DNA of 64,000 nt from Thomasclavelia spiroformis (GCA_016901755.1 JACJKV010000005.1:1-64000); one strand, 5' to 3'. Numbered from the stretch's first letter, positions 38,003 through 50,803 are shown. A program made the numbers and translations. Notes: generated by a model not told the origin, from the sequence alone.

Positions 38003-38535
38003 TGAGCGCTGTTGGTGAAAGATACGCAGAATCATTATTTGATCTGGCTATTGAAGAAAACAAAGTCGATCGCTATCTTCAGGATATGAAGCTCGTCGAT
38101 GAAGTGCTTCATAGTGATCGAAAAATTGTTCAGTTCTTTAGTCACGTTTTGATTACTAATGATGTCAAGTATCAGTTGCTTGAATCATCATTTGGTCAAA
38201 GTGTTGATAAATATGTTTTGAATTTCTTAAAACTATTGGTGCAATCAAGAAGAATTCGATATATTGATGATATTGTGAAATGTTATATTCAGTTATCTAA
38301 TGAACACTTAGGTATTGAAGAAGGCGTTATTTACAGTCCTTATGCAATATCTGATCAGCAAATCAAAGATATTGAAAAAGCAATCAGTCAAAAAGAAAAT
38401 AAAAAAGTGACTTTAACAGTTACTCTTGATCCATCATTGGTTGGTGGAATCAAAGTACAAATCAAAAATCGTGTCTATGATGGCACAATAAAAAATAAAG
38501 TAGAAATGCTTAAAAAAGAACTTTTAAGAAAGTAG
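38002..38535 (+). CDS. atpH: F1Fo ATP synthase subunit delta
   Basis: A 177-residue OSCP/delta protein joining the stator to F1. The N-terminus VGERYAESLFDLAIEENKVDRYLQDM and the C-terminal VDPSLVGGIKVQIKNRVYDGTIKNK-like motif (here TLDPSLVGGIKVQIKNRVYDG) are diagnostic. It starts within the atpF stop codon. Confidence 0.95.
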   Translation: MSAVGERYAESLFDLAIEENKVDRYLQDMKLVDEVLHSDRKIVQFFSHVLITNDVKYQLLESSFGQSVDKYVLNFLKLLVQSRRIRYIDDIVKCYIQLSNEHLGIEEGVIYSPYAISDQQIKDIEKAISQKENKKVTLTVTLDPSLVGGIKVQIKNRVYDGTIKNKVEMLKKELLRK

Positions 38536-38544
38536 GTGGAAATA

Positions 38545-42733
<4,189 letters not shown>

Positions 42734-42758
42734 CAGAGATCATATCTCTGTTTTTTTT
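42734..42758 (+). terminator. Intrinsic terminator of the atp operon
   Basis: A 7-bp stem CAGAGAT/ATCTCTG with loop CAT and eight T residues after it. Confidence 0.92.
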
Positions 42759-42794
42759 GTATATATCGTATGACTAGGTAAAAAATAAGAATTG

Positions 42795-42803
42795 TGATAT
42801 AAT
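42795..42803 (+). promoter_or_regulatory. Extended -10 promoter of the permease-SRAP pair
   Basis: TGATATAAT is an extended -10 (TGnTATAAT). The -35 position 17 bp upstream (TAGGTA) is poor, which an extended -10 can compensate. It begins a new unit after the atp terminator. Confidence 0.6.
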
Positions 42804-42826
42804 GCTGACGTGAAAGGACGGGAAAT

Positions 42827-43651
42827 ATGGAAATATTATTCGAACCAATAGAAGAATCTTTAATGACCTTGCCATTTCTATTTATCGCCTGTCTTCTGGT
42901 GGAATATCTTTCAAATAGAAATGTTATTAATAAAGTCATGGAATATGGACGTTTAGGACCTGCCATAGGTGCCATCGTAGGCTGTATTCCCCAATGTGGA
43001 TTTTCAGTCATGGCGGCCAGATTGCTGGTTATGAATGTCATTACTTCAGGAACATTATTATCAGTATTTATTGCAACCAGTGATGAAGCACTATCTATTT
43101 TGCTGATTCATCCCGAATTGTGGCAAATGTTTGTATTACTGATTGTTTTGAAAATTACCATTGGTACTATTTCAGGATGGCTCTATGACCGTTTTCATCA
43201 AAACAGTCAAGAATATGAATATATTCAGATTGCGCCATGTGAATGTGGCTGCCAGAATGGCATTTTACTGCCAGCAATCAAGCATGCTTTAAAAATATTT
43301 ATCTTTATTTTGCTGACAAATATCGTATTGACATTAATTATTTCATTGATCGGTGAAGATACGTTTACTCATTTGTTAGAAACAAATATGATCTTTCAGC
43401 CATTTATCGCTGGTATCGTAGGATTTATTCCTAACTGTGCAGGATCGGTCATTTTAACCCAGCTTTTTGTTAGTGGTGGACTGTCTTTCGGTGCTTTACT
43501 GGCAGGGTTAACAACTTCAGCTGGGGTTGGAACCCTTGCTTTATTAACATATATGGAAGATAAAAAACGTGCCTTGTCACTTTTAGCGGCCAGTTATCTG
43601 ATAGCTATTGTGAGTGGCTATATTGTTATGTTTATTGAATTGTATGTGTAG
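42827..43651 (+). CDS. Putative 10TM metal exporter-like permease (ArsP_2 family)
   Basis: A 274-residue membrane protein with two similar halves. The first half has IGAIVGCIPQCGFSVMAARLL and SGTLLSVFIATSDEALSIL; the second has IAGIVGFIPNCAGSVILTQLF and SFGALLAGLTTSAGVGTLALL. The repeated G-IP-C pattern with a small-residue loop marks the ArsP_2 / putative heavy-metal (arsenic or manganese) exporter family. A cytoplasmic loop between halves carries CECGCQNG, a likely metal site. The substrate is not known; the gene overlaps the SRAP gene by 8 bases. Confidence 0.75.
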   Translation: MEILFEPIEESLMTLPFLFIACLLVEYLSNRNVINKVMEYGRLGPAIGAIVGCIPQCGFSVMAARLLVMNVITSGTLLSVFIATSDEALSILLIHPELWQMFVLLIVLKITIGTISGWLYDRFHQNSQEYEYIQIAPCECGCQNGILLPAIKHALKIFIFILLTNIVLTLIISLIGEDTFTHLLETNMIFQPFIAGIVGFIPNCAGSVILTQLFVSGGLSFGALLAGLTTSAGVGTLALLTYMEDKKRALSLLAASYLIAIVSGYIVMFIELYV

Positions 43652-44147
43652 AAAGTATTATATTGATCTGATCAAACATCAGGCATTAGAAAAAATAGTT
43701 CATCACTACAGTGGGACAATATCCCCTGGTAATCAGGCACCAGTGGTCGTTTATATTCAGGAACAGTATACTATGAAACTGATGACCTGGGGTTTTTTAC
43801 TGGAAAACAGAAACATTTATAACTGTCGCAGTGAAACAGTTTTAGAAAAACCATTTTTTCAGTGTGTTTATCATCAGCGCTGTTTAGTACCAGTATCTGG
43901 ATTTTATGAATGGAACAGACGTAATCAGCCAATTTCATATGAATTAGATAAACCATTTTACCTGGCAGGTATTTATGATCACGGACGTTTCTGTATCGTG
44001 ACGACCAAAGCTAATTCATATGTCAAAGGTATTCATCATCGCATGCCGCTGGTACTGACTGGAGATGATGTTAAAAAGTGGCTGTCATCTGATTTTGCAT
44101 CGGTCATGGAGATCAAAGATTATCATTTTCATCTAGAGATGGTGTAA
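43644..44147 (+). CDS. SOS response-associated peptidase (SRAP, YedK/HMCES family)
   Basis: A 167-residue protein. The start at ATG 43644 is set by the catalytic Cys2 (MCRKYYID), which becomes N-terminal after Met removal and forms a thiazolidine crosslink with abasic sites in single-stranded DNA. RSETVLEKPFF, RCLVPVSGFYEWNR, ITTKANSYV-like VTTKANSYV and IHHRMPLVL are the conserved motifs, with the active Glu in FYEW and His in HHRMP. It is shorter than the usual 200-230 residues, mostly from the N-terminal half. Coupling to a metal permease is unusual. Confidence 0.9.
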   Translation: MCRKYYIDLIKHQALEKIVHHYSGTISPGNQAPVVVYIQEQYTMKLMTWGFLLENRNIYNCRSETVLEKPFFQCVYHQRCLVPVSGFYEWNRRNQPISYELDKPFYLAGIYDHGRFCIVTTKANSYVKGIHHRMPLVLTGDDVKKWLSSDFASVMEIKDYHFHLEMV

Positions 44148-44172
44148 GAGGAATGGATTCCTCTTTTTTTTT
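44147..44172 (+). terminator. Intrinsic terminator after the SRAP gene
   Basis: AGAGGAAT/ATTCCTCT hairpin with a tight loop, followed by eight T; the stop codon of the SRAP gene overlaps its first base. Confidence 0.88.
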
Positions 44173-44214
44173 AACATTGTCTTTTGTATAATGAAAGATG
44201 AAAGAGGTATTGAT

Positions 44215-45474
44215 ATGAAAATAATTAAAAAATTATCCAGGTTACAGCAATTGCTCCTTTTATTTTTAGCAGTTGCACTTATTTTTTCTTTATTATATTT
44301 TTTACTGAAGGAAAAAAATACTACATTGTCATTAAAAAACGAAAAAGATATCGTTATTGAATATGGAAAACAGATTGAGTTAGAATTTGATGATCTAATC
44401 AACACAAAAGATTTCAGTAAAGATGAAATTAAAACAATCAAAAAAAAGACTGTTATTCAAGCAGATATTAATAATGAAACGGGAAAAGATTATCCTGCCC
44501 CTGGTAAGTATCAGGTCAAAATTATCTATGAAAAGCAGGAGTTATCTAAAACGGTTATTGTTCAGGATACGGTAAAACCTGAATTTAATGAGGTTAATGA
44601 AGTTTCGATAACAGTTAATACTCAAAATTATGATTATGGCAGTATCATCAAAGCAACAGACCTGTCCAATGTGACTGTTAACTTTGATACATCAAAAATC
44701 AATGTAGCTAAGGCAGGTGACTATGAAATGACAGCAACCGCAAAAGATGCTTCAGGTAATGAAACTGTAAAAAATATTACTGTTCATGTAAAAAACAATA
44801 GCTACGGTGTGGACGGTAATGTCACGGGGATAACTTATCCCGGTAAAGGTAAAACGATCTGTATTGATGCCGGACATCAGGCTAAAGGAAATAGTGCGAA
44901 AGAACCTAATGGTCCTGGTTCATCAACGATGAAAGCGAAAGTAACAAGCGGGGCTACCGGTTGTGTTACTGGAACGGCAGAATCCAAAATCAATTTACAG
45001 GTTGCTCAAAAATTACAGCAGATCCTTAGTGAAAGAGGATATCAGGTGATTATGTGCAGGGTTAGTCAGGATGTTGATATTTCTAATGCACAAAGAGCCA
45101 TGATTGCTAATAATGCTAATGCTGCAGCTTTTGTTCGTTTACATTGTGATTCCAGTGAATCGTCTTCACCAACTGGAACCATGACGATGGCACCATCAAC
45201 AAATAATCGTTACTGCAGTCAGATTGCCAGCTCATCTCAGAAACTGGCTAAAGCTATTTTAAATCATACCTGCCAAAGTGCCGGTTCAAAAAGTAGAGGG
45301 GTTACGATTACTGATACAATGACTGGCTTAAACTGGGCAACTGTTCCTGTCACGATCATTGAAATGGGATTTTTATCGAATCCTAATGAAGACAGACTGT
45401 TGAATGATGATGCGTATCAGGAAAAGTTAGCAACCGGAATTGCCGATGGTATTGATGAATTTTTAGGGAATTAA
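44215..45474 (+). CDS. N-acetylmuramoyl-L-alanine amidase (Amidase_3) with Ig-like region
   Basis: A 419-residue surface enzyme. An N-terminal transmembrane segment (LLLLFLAVALIFSLLYFLL) anchors or exports it. Then come an Ig/DUF5011-like beta region (QDTVKPEFNEVNEVSITV to ASGNETVKNITVHVKN) and, from about residue 215, an Amidase_3 zinc hydrolase (ICIDAGHQAKGNS, NLQVAQKLQQILSERGY, FVRLHCDSS, VTIIEMGFLSN), with His, Glu and His zinc ligands in the expected order. It cuts the MurNAc-L-Ala bond. AGAGG before 44215 supports this start over ATG 44191. Confidence 0.92.
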   Translation: MKIIKKLSRLQQLLLLFLAVALIFSLLYFLLKEKNTTLSLKNEKDIVIEYGKQIELEFDDLINTKDFSKDEIKTIKKKTVIQADINNETGKDYPAPGKYQVKIIYEKQELSKTVIVQDTVKPEFNEVNEVSITVNTQNYDYGSIIKATDLSNVTVNFDTSKINVAKAGDYEMTATAKDASGNETVKNITVHVKNNSYGVDGNVTGITYPGKGKTICIDAGHQAKGNSAKEPNGPGSSTMKAKVTSGATGCVTGTAESKINLQVAQKLQQILSERGYQVIMCRVSQDVDISNAQRAMIANNANAAAFVRLHCDSSESSSPTGTMTMAPSTNNRYCSQIASSSQKLAKAILNHTCQSAGSKSRGVTITDTMTGLNWATVPVTIIEMGFLSNPNEDRLLNDDAYQEKLATGIADGIDEFLGN

Positions 45475-45500
45475 AAAACAAACTGAAAATAACAGAAAAA

Positions 45501-45534
45501 AGAACCGCGATTATTAAATCAGCGGTTCTTTTTT
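45501..45534. terminator. Bidirectional terminator between the amidase and a lipoprotein
   Basis: AGAACCGC...GCGGTTCT stem with a short loop, preceded by a run of A and followed by a run of T, so it can end both convergent transcripts. Confidence 0.85.
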
Positions 45535-45535
45535 A

Positions 45536-46057
45536 TCAGTATGGTAAATCTAGATCATCAAGTATGAATTTCTCTTCATCTTTTATTTCTAAGTATATAT
45601 AATACTGTTTTGTAAGAAAAAAATAAGTTTCATTTTTATCTTCATCAGAAGTGATAATATAGCTTAAACCATTATTGTAGACTTCTTTTTCTGGAGACGA
45701 GTTAGAATTTTTTATGTTTTTGTCAATGTAATTTTCAAATAGACTGAAATCATCATCGGAAACAGGATTAAGAAAATAAACTATACTAATCGTACTATAA
45801 TCTGTTTTCGTCACAATATCATAAATATTTTTTAGATTTTTTTCATCTTTCCATAATGAAAAAGCATAATAATTATAAGTGTTTTCATCGTCTAATATTT
45901 CAGAAAACATCATTTCATCTTCTGAGACATATAACCAGGAGTCAACTCCTTTTAATCTGGAAGAAAGATCATCATAACTTTCATATACAGGCAATTGTTT
46001 TTGTGAACATCCTGTTAAAAATAACACAAGAAACAATGCAATTATTTTTTTTATCAT
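45536..46057 (-). CDS. Small lipoprotein of unknown function
   Basis: A 173-residue protein with signal MIKKIIALFLVLFLTGCSQ; LTGC is the lipobox (Cys 17). The mature part is acidic, rich in Asp, Glu and Tyr, and ends EEKFILDDLDLPY. No family is recognised. A good sigma-A promoter lies upstream. It is flanked by wall hydrolase genes and may be a surface accessory protein. Confidence 0.75.
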   Translation of the reverse strand: MIKKIIALFLVLFLTGCSQKQLPVYESYDDLSSRLKGVDSWLYVSEDEMMFSEILDDENTYNYYAFSLWKDEKNLKNIYDIVTKTDYSTISIVYFLNPVSDDDFSLFENYIDKNIKNSNSSPEKEVYNNGLSYIITSDEDKNETYFFLTKQYYIYLEIKDEEKFILDDLDLPY

Positions 46058-46112
46058 TTTATTATTCTCTCCCCTTTATGATAATATCAACATGTAAGAT
46101 ATTGTTATTTTT

Positions 46113-46141
46113 ATTATAATTGATAATCATATGAGATTCAA
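46113..46141 (-). promoter_or_regulatory. Sigma-A promoter of the small lipoprotein gene
   Basis: On the minus strand TTGAAT (46141-46136), a 17-bp spacer and TATAAT (46118-46113). Confidence 0.75.
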
Positions 46142-46280
46142 TAATCAGTACACCTGAATCATGTTAACTATCAATAGCTAGAGTCATGGAAAATACGTTC
46201 GACAGCTTTTTATTTTTCAATTATATTTTAGTATAGACTTAGTTTTCATATTTTTTATTTCAGAATATTTTGGCAAAAAT

Positions 46281-46332
46281 AAAAACCTTTCAGTAAAACA
46301 GTTTTTTGAATTTATACTGTTTATTGAAAGGT
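46281..46332 (-). terminator. Terminator of the NlpC/P60 gene at 46339
   Basis: On the minus strand, a long stem ACCTTTCA...TGAAAGGT with inner AACAGT/ACTGTTT pairs is followed by TTTTTATTTTT. The rest of the 280-bp gap up to 46058 holds only the lipoprotein promoter and no further gene. Confidence 0.8.
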
Positions 46333-46338
46333 CATTAT

Positions 46339-47715
46339 TTATTTTACACGTCTAATAGTTGACATGTTTTTATAATAATATGAACCAGGTTCTAGAGAAG
46401 AAATTTTAACTTTGGCATTAGGATTATCACCATGAGTGCTCGAGTTTCCGCCCCCAGCATGAATAACGTTACGTGTACCATCGGCATTTAAAATGACGAT
46501 ACCAATGTGATAAGCTGGACTGCCAAAGCAAACCAGATCTCCTGTTCTTGAATTTGACCAGCTGACAGCCGACCATTTCCGTGAGTATCCAGCGGCGGTA
46601 GTACGACCAACGCTGACACCAGCTTTATTTAAGCAGTAATAAACTAATCCCGAGCAGTCAAAATAATCTGGTCCTTGAGCTCCCCAGTAATAAAGGCAGC
46701 CAAGTTTGCTGTAAGCTACTTTATAGATATTATAACCTAGCTGTTCACCAGAAACTGATTCAGAACTGCTTGAAGATCCGCTGCCAGAACTGCTCGACCC
46801 CCCCGAATTACTTGATCCTCCAGAAGTATTTCCTGAACTGCTTCCTGATCCTGAAGAACTGCTGTTAGATCCACTTGATGTGTTTCCGCTTCCTGAACTA
46901 CTGTTATTGTTGTTTGCAGGTGGTTCAGGTTTAGAACCAGTTACAGGTGATTCATAGGCATTAGCGTTGAATTCATCAATGGCTGCACTTAATGATTCAG
47001 TTGCTTCACCATAATCATAGATGGCATTTTGAGTAGCCGCAATATTTTTATTCTGTTCTTCTAACAGTTTACTGTATTGTGCCTGAATCACGGCCTGTTG
47101 AGCTTTTTGCTGTTCTAATACTTTTTTAGCATTATCTAAGGTAGCTTTTTGGGTTTCAATAGCTTTTTTATTTTCCAGCATATCAGCAATCAGATCCTGA
47201 TCGTTATCGGTCAGATCATTAAAACCACTAATTCTGGTAAAGAAATCAGTGAAATTATCAGCCGAGAATATGTAATCGATAATTGAATTATCATTTAAAT
47301 AACTTTGCATGACATACATACGATCTTTGATCAATGCATCGCTTTTATCAATTTCTTTTTGAGTATTTTCAATAGCTGTTTCTACATACTTTATTTCTGT
47401 TTGTTTAGCAGAAATATCATTATTAATTTCAGTCAGTTTCTTCTGTACTGAATTTAATGTTTCTTTTGTACTAGAGGCTTCTTCTTTCTGTTTAGCTAAC
47501 TGATTAATAAGTTCTTTATTTTTATTTTTTAAATATTTATTAAAGCTTTCGCAAGTTGATTTATTGCTGTTGGTTAGATTACCGCTGGAACAGAGTTTCA
47601 TATACTTTTCTTCATTTTTTGAAAAGTCAATAGCTGCCACTGGCTTAACCGTATAGAGCGTACTTGTGATCATTGTTCCGGCAAGTATCCCTATAACATA
47701 CTTTTTAATTTTCAT
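46339..47715 (-). CDS. Secreted CwlO/PcsB-like coiled-coil protein with NlpC/P60 endopeptidase
   Basis: A 458-residue secreted protein. A signal peptide ends near PVAAID; then a motif with two Cys (KYMKLCSS...NSNKSTC..FNKYLK), a long coiled coil (about residues 60-240), a linker of almost pure Ser, Gly and Asn (about 270-325) and a C-terminal NlpC/P60 domain. The catalytic Cys is in YFDCSGLVYYC, His in AYHIGIV and the third polar residue in VIHAGGG. It should hydrolyse D-Glu-mDAP or similar stem peptide bonds; the coiled coil may dock to FtsEX as in CwlO/PcsB. AGGAGG precedes the ATG. Tandem paralogue of the next gene. Confidence 0.92.
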   Translation of the reverse strand: MKIKKYVIGILAGTMITSTLYTVKPVAAIDFSKNEEKYMKLCSSGNLTNSNKSTCESFNKYLKNKNKELINQLAKQKEEASSTKETLNSVQKKLTEINNDISAKQTEIKYVETAIENTQKEIDKSDALIKDRMYVMQSYLNDNSIIDYIFSADNFTDFFTRISGFNDLTDNDQDLIADMLENKKAIETQKATLDNAKKVLEQQKAQQAVIQAQYSKLLEEQNKNIAATQNAIYDYGEATESLSAAIDEFNANAYESPVTGSKPEPPANNNNSSSGSGNTSSGSNSSSSGSGSSSGNTSGGSSNSGGSSSSGSGSSSSSESVSGEQLGYNIYKVAYSKLGCLYYWGAQGPDYFDCSGLVYYCLNKAGVSVGRTTAAGYSRKWSAVSWSNSRTGDLVCFGSPAYHIGIVILNADGTRNVIHAGGGNSSTHGDNPNAKVKISSLEPGSYYYKNMSTIRRVK

Positions 47716-47734
47716 TTTCTACCTCCTCATACTA

Positions 47735-47763
47735 TTTATACAACATTTATATAATAAAGTAAA
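47735..47763 (-). promoter_or_regulatory. Sigma-A promoter of the NlpC/P60 gene at 46339
   Basis: On the minus strand TTTACT (47763-47758), a 17-bp spacer and TATAAA (47740-47735), 20 bp before the start codon. The closeness of promoter and ATG leaves a very short 5' UTR. Confidence 0.6.
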
Positions 47764-47794
47764 TAAATTTATGATATATCTAAAAAGTCACACA

Positions 47795-47836
47795 ATATAA
47801 AAAGCTGTATCAAATTTTATATCATTTGATACAGCT
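47795..47836 (-). terminator. Terminator of the NlpC/P60 gene at 47843
   Basis: A perfect 13-bp stem AGCTGTATCAAAT/ATTTGATACAGCT; on the minus strand it is followed by TTTTTATATTG. Confidence 0.88.
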
Positions 47837-47842
47837 AAATAA

Positions 47843-49000
47843 TTAGTATGGACGTACGGCACAAGTAAATCTGCCAACATTTGAAGCAATTTTAACAACA
47901 TCTCCAGTTTGTGGAGCATGAATATATTGTCCATTTCCAATATAGATTCCAACATGGCCAGATTTCCATAAAATATCACCTGGCTGAGCCTGTGATACAG
48001 GAATTACAGCACCAGATTCTTTTTGTGATCCTGAATAATGATCCAAGTAAACACCAGCCTGACGATAGCACCACATAACTAATCCAGAACAGTCGAATGT
48101 ATCAGGACCAGAAGCACCCCATACATAAGGACATCCCAGTTTTGAATAGGCTGCAGCTACAACAGTTGCTCCGTATTTATTTGTAGTTGGAACATTTTGT
48201 GGTGGCGTCACTGAACTTCCACCTGAACTGTTAGATCCTCCTGAAGGATTACTGATGATAATTGAAGATAAGAATGAATCTAAAGAACTTTGTGTACTTG
48301 AGATTTCTTCCTGTTTTTCCTGGGCAGCAGCCAGTTCGTTTTGCTGTTTTGTTAACAGATCCTGGTATTGAGTCTGTAAAACTTCCTGCTGCTGTTTTTG
48401 TGATTCAATATTAGCCTTGGCAGTTTCTACAGTCTGTTTCTGCTGTTCAACCTGTTTCTTTTCATCAGCAATTTCATCGATCAGTTCTTCGTCATAAGAA
48501 GTGATTTCATTAACACTGTCAACTCTGGCAAAGAAATCAGAAAAACTAGAAGCCCCGAAAATATATTCTACATAGCTGTTACTGTTATTGTATGACTGCA
48601 TAGCATACATACGTGATCTGATTTCTTCTTCTTTACGGTTAATGCTGTCTTCAAGATTTTTGATTGAAGTCTGCAGATAGTCGATTTCATCCTGTTTTTG
48701 CTGAATCTGATTGTTTAAATTCGCTATTTCAGCAACCACACCATCTAAGGTACTTTGGGTTTGAGAAATATCTTCTTTTGAACTACTGATAGAACTTTGC
48801 AGTTCACTGTTTTTCTTTTTTAAATATGTATTAAACTGTTTACAAGTTGAATAATTACTGTTAGATAAACGAGAACTAGAACATAAACTCATATATTTAT
48901 CTTCCTGTCCTTCAAAATTGATAGCTTCTGTCTGTTTTACAGAACCTTGAACTGTAAATAACATCGTAAGACAAACACTTAAAATTAAGCTTTTCTTCAT
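47843..49000 (-). CDS. Secreted CwlO/PcsB-like coiled-coil protein with NlpC/P60 endopeptidase
   Basis: A 385-residue paralogue of the preceding protein: signal peptide (LILSVCLTMLFTVQGSVKQTEA), the same two-Cys motif (KYMSLCSSSRLSNSNYSTC), a coiled coil to about residue 235, a short Gly/Ser linker and NlpC/P60 (catalytic Cys in TFDCSGLVMWC, His in SGHVGIYIGNG, then YIHAPQTG). The linker is much shorter than in the paralogue and the domain is shorter at its end. CAAGGAGGTGG lies upstream of the ATG. The two genes are separately terminated, so they are a gene duplication rather than an operon. Confidence 0.92.
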   Translation of the reverse strand: MKKSLILSVCLTMLFTVQGSVKQTEAINFEGQEDKYMSLCSSSRLSNSNYSTCKQFNTYLKKKNSELQSSISSSKEDISQTQSTLDGVVAEIANLNNQIQQKQDEIDYLQTSIKNLEDSINRKEEEIRSRMYAMQSYNNSNSYVEYIFGASSFSDFFARVDSVNEITSYDEELIDEIADEKKQVEQQKQTVETAKANIESQKQQQEVLQTQYQDLLTKQQNELAAAQEKQEEISSTQSSLDSFLSSIIISNPSGGSNSSGGSSVTPPQNVPTTNKYGATVVAAAYSKLGCPYVWGASGPDTFDCSGLVMWCYRQAGVYLDHYSGSQKESGAVIPVSQAQPGDILWKSGHVGIYIGNGQYIHAPQTGDVVKIASNVGRFTCAVRPY

Positions 49001-49111
49001 AATCCACCTCCTTGTCCTATTATCTTATTTTTTGGCTGAAATGTAAATATTTTAAGATGAATTTTTAACAATTTAACATAATTTGTCATATACATAACTG
49101 AGGTGAAAAAT

Positions 49112-50119
49112 GTGGTCACACACGGAATAGATGTTTCAAGATTTCAAGGAATTATTGACTGGGATGTAGTTAAAGAACATATCGATTTTGCAATCATTCG
49201 CTGTGGTTATGGTGGAGACGATCCCAGACAGGATGATCCGATGTTTCGACGTAATGCTGATGAATGTACCAGACTGAATATTCCTTTTGGCGTTTATCTT
49301 TATTCTTATGCAACGAATGTCAGCGAAGCTGTTTCTGAGGCCAAACATGTTTTAAGACTGGTTAAAGATTATAAAATGGCTTATCCAATATATTATGATT
49401 TAGAAGATAATAATACAACAGGAAGACAAAGCAATGATACGATTGCAGCCATTGCCAAGACGTTTTGTGATCTTCTGGAAAGAGAAAATTATTATGTGGG
49501 AATATATGCATCATTATACTGGTTTAATACTAAGTTAACTGATCCGGTTTTTGAACAGTATACAAAATGGATAGCCCGTTACAGTGATGAATTAAATTAT
49601 GATGGCGACTATGGAATGTGGCAATACAGTGCTACAGGCAGAGTAAGAGGAATTGATGAGATGGTTGATCTGGATTATGGCTATATTGATTATCCCGTGA
49701 TCATTGAAGGTGGCGGGTTCAATAATTTTGCTGATGAAAATATCACCAGGTATAAAGTTGGTGATGAGGTAGAATTTAATTATGTATTTTTGACCAGTGA
49801 ATCGACGACACCATTAAGACCTTATCGTACGATAGGGCGTATTACGCGGATTGTCCCTGGTGCCAGAAATCCTTATCTGATTGGTGATGATTCAGGATGG
49901 GTCAATGATCAGGTGATTGAAAGACAGATCAAATATTTAGCTGCACCTGATTATCAGGGAAACAGTCTTACTGAAGCGTTGCTTTCTATTGGTGAAGACA
50001 GTTCGTTTGCCAGTCGTGCCAAACTGGCTAAACTCAATGGTATTGATAATTATCAGGGAACGCAAAAGCAAAATGATGTATTACTTGCTTTATTGAAAGC
50101 AGGTAATCTAAAGGCATAA
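49112..50119 (+). CDS. GH25 lysozyme with C-terminal wall-binding region
   Basis: A 335-residue muramidase. GTG 49112 is chosen because GAGGTG lies 6 bases upstream and it gives the family N-terminus THGIDVSRFQGIIDWDVV; GTG 49103 overlaps that SD. Catalytic acids are in GIDVS and YPIYYDLEDN. There is no signal peptide, so export is unexplained (phage-lysin-like). After residue 205 there is an SH3-like region (YKVGDEVEFNYVF, GDDSGWVNDQVI) and a last 50-residue motif (GNSLTEALLSIGEDSSFASR, AKLNGIDNYQGT) like the wall-binding repeats of phage endolysins. Confidence 0.9.
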   Translation: MVTHGIDVSRFQGIIDWDVVKEHIDFAIIRCGYGGDDPRQDDPMFRRNADECTRLNIPFGVYLYSYATNVSEAVSEAKHVLRLVKDYKMAYPIYYDLEDNNTTGRQSNDTIAAIAKTFCDLLERENYYVGIYASLYWFNTKLTDPVFEQYTKWIARYSDELNYDGDYGMWQYSATGRVRGIDEMVDLDYGYIDYPVIIEGGGFNNFADENITRYKVGDEVEFNYVFLTSESTTPLRPYRTIGRITRIVPGARNPYLIGDDSGWVNDQVIERQIKYLAAPDYQGNSLTEALLSIGEDSSFASRAKLAKLNGIDNYQGTQKQNDVLLALLKAGNLKA

Positions 50120-50124
50120 AAAAA

Positions 50125-50195
50125 GACTTTACTGATAAACTGAAATGATAACTTTCTATAAAAGCAGGAAAAGTATCATTTCAGACAATAAAGTC
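50125..50195 (-). terminator. Terminator of the GNAT gene, shared convergent region
   Basis: A large hairpin with arms 50125-50150 and 50174-50195 (outer GACTTTA/TAAAGTC, inner CTGAAATGATA/TATCATTTCAG). On the minus strand it is followed by a run of seven T. On the plus strand there is only CGGATC, so it should end mainly the minus transcript. Confidence 0.75.
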
Positions 50196-50202
50196 CGGAT
50201 CT

Positions 50203-50703
50203 TTAACAGTTGATCTGGCATTCATAGGCTCTACGCAAAGCACCACTTTGCAAAGTAATGATACCGCAGAATTCAAATCCATATTTCAGCAGCAGTCTTT
50301 GCATAGAAAGATTATTTTCATGCGTATCCATTCTTAAACTATGATATTGAGGATACATGGCAACCACCTGATCTAACATGATCGAAGCCAGGCCTTTTCC
50401 TTTATATTGAGGGTCTACAGCTATACGATGCACACAAACATAATCTTGGCTGGTTTTCCATTGACCATCAATTTTGCGGTATGTAGGTTCACCTTGGATC
50501 GTCACCATGCAGGTACCTAGGATTTGACCATTGTCTTCAAGCACATAGGCTTCATTATTAGCGATATCAGTTTCAATACTTTCTTGACATGGATAGCCAT
50601 CTTGCCACTGATCGATACCACTGTTTTTAAAGTATGCTTTTGCCTGATTGATAATATCCATCACTTTAGGTACATCGGTTATTTTTGTTTTTCTAAGTAT
50701 CAT
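50203..50703 (-). CDS. GNAT family N-acetyltransferase
   Basis: A 166-residue acetyl-CoA-dependent transferase. ILRKTKITDVPKVMDIINQA, GIDQWQDGYP (common in one Bacillota subgroup), VCVHRIAVDPQYKGKGLASIML (acetyl-CoA pyrophosphate loop) and SLRMDTHENNLSMQRLLLKYGFEFCG are visible. The acceptor is unknown. A near-consensus promoter (TTGACA) precedes it. Confidence 0.88.
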   Translation of the reverse strand: MILRKTKITDVPKVMDIINQAKAYFKNSGIDQWQDGYPCQESIETDIANNEAYVLEDNGQILGTCMVTIQGEPTYRKIDGQWKTSQDYVCVHRIAVDPQYKGKGLASIMLDQVVAMYPQYHSLRMDTHENNLSMQRLLLKYGFEFCGIITLQSGALRRAYECQINC

Positions 50704-50733
50704 ATTTATCCCTCTTTTTCATTTTGTATTAAA

Positions 50734-50762
50734 AATATATATATTTTATTGAAAATTGTCAA
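50734..50762 (-). promoter_or_regulatory. Sigma-A promoter of the GNAT gene
   Basis: On the minus strand consensus TTGACA (50762-50757), 17 bp, TATATT (50739-50734). Confidence 0.78.
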
Positions 50763-50803
50763 TGTTATCATTATTAATTTATGATAAAGTGAACAATAGA
50801 CCA

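Noticed and set aside
46745-46920. Repetitive DNA in the NlpC/P60 gene taken as a repeat array
   Set aside because: It encodes the low-complexity Ser/Gly linker; the units are irregular and have no spacers, so it is not a CRISPR or tandem-repeat array.
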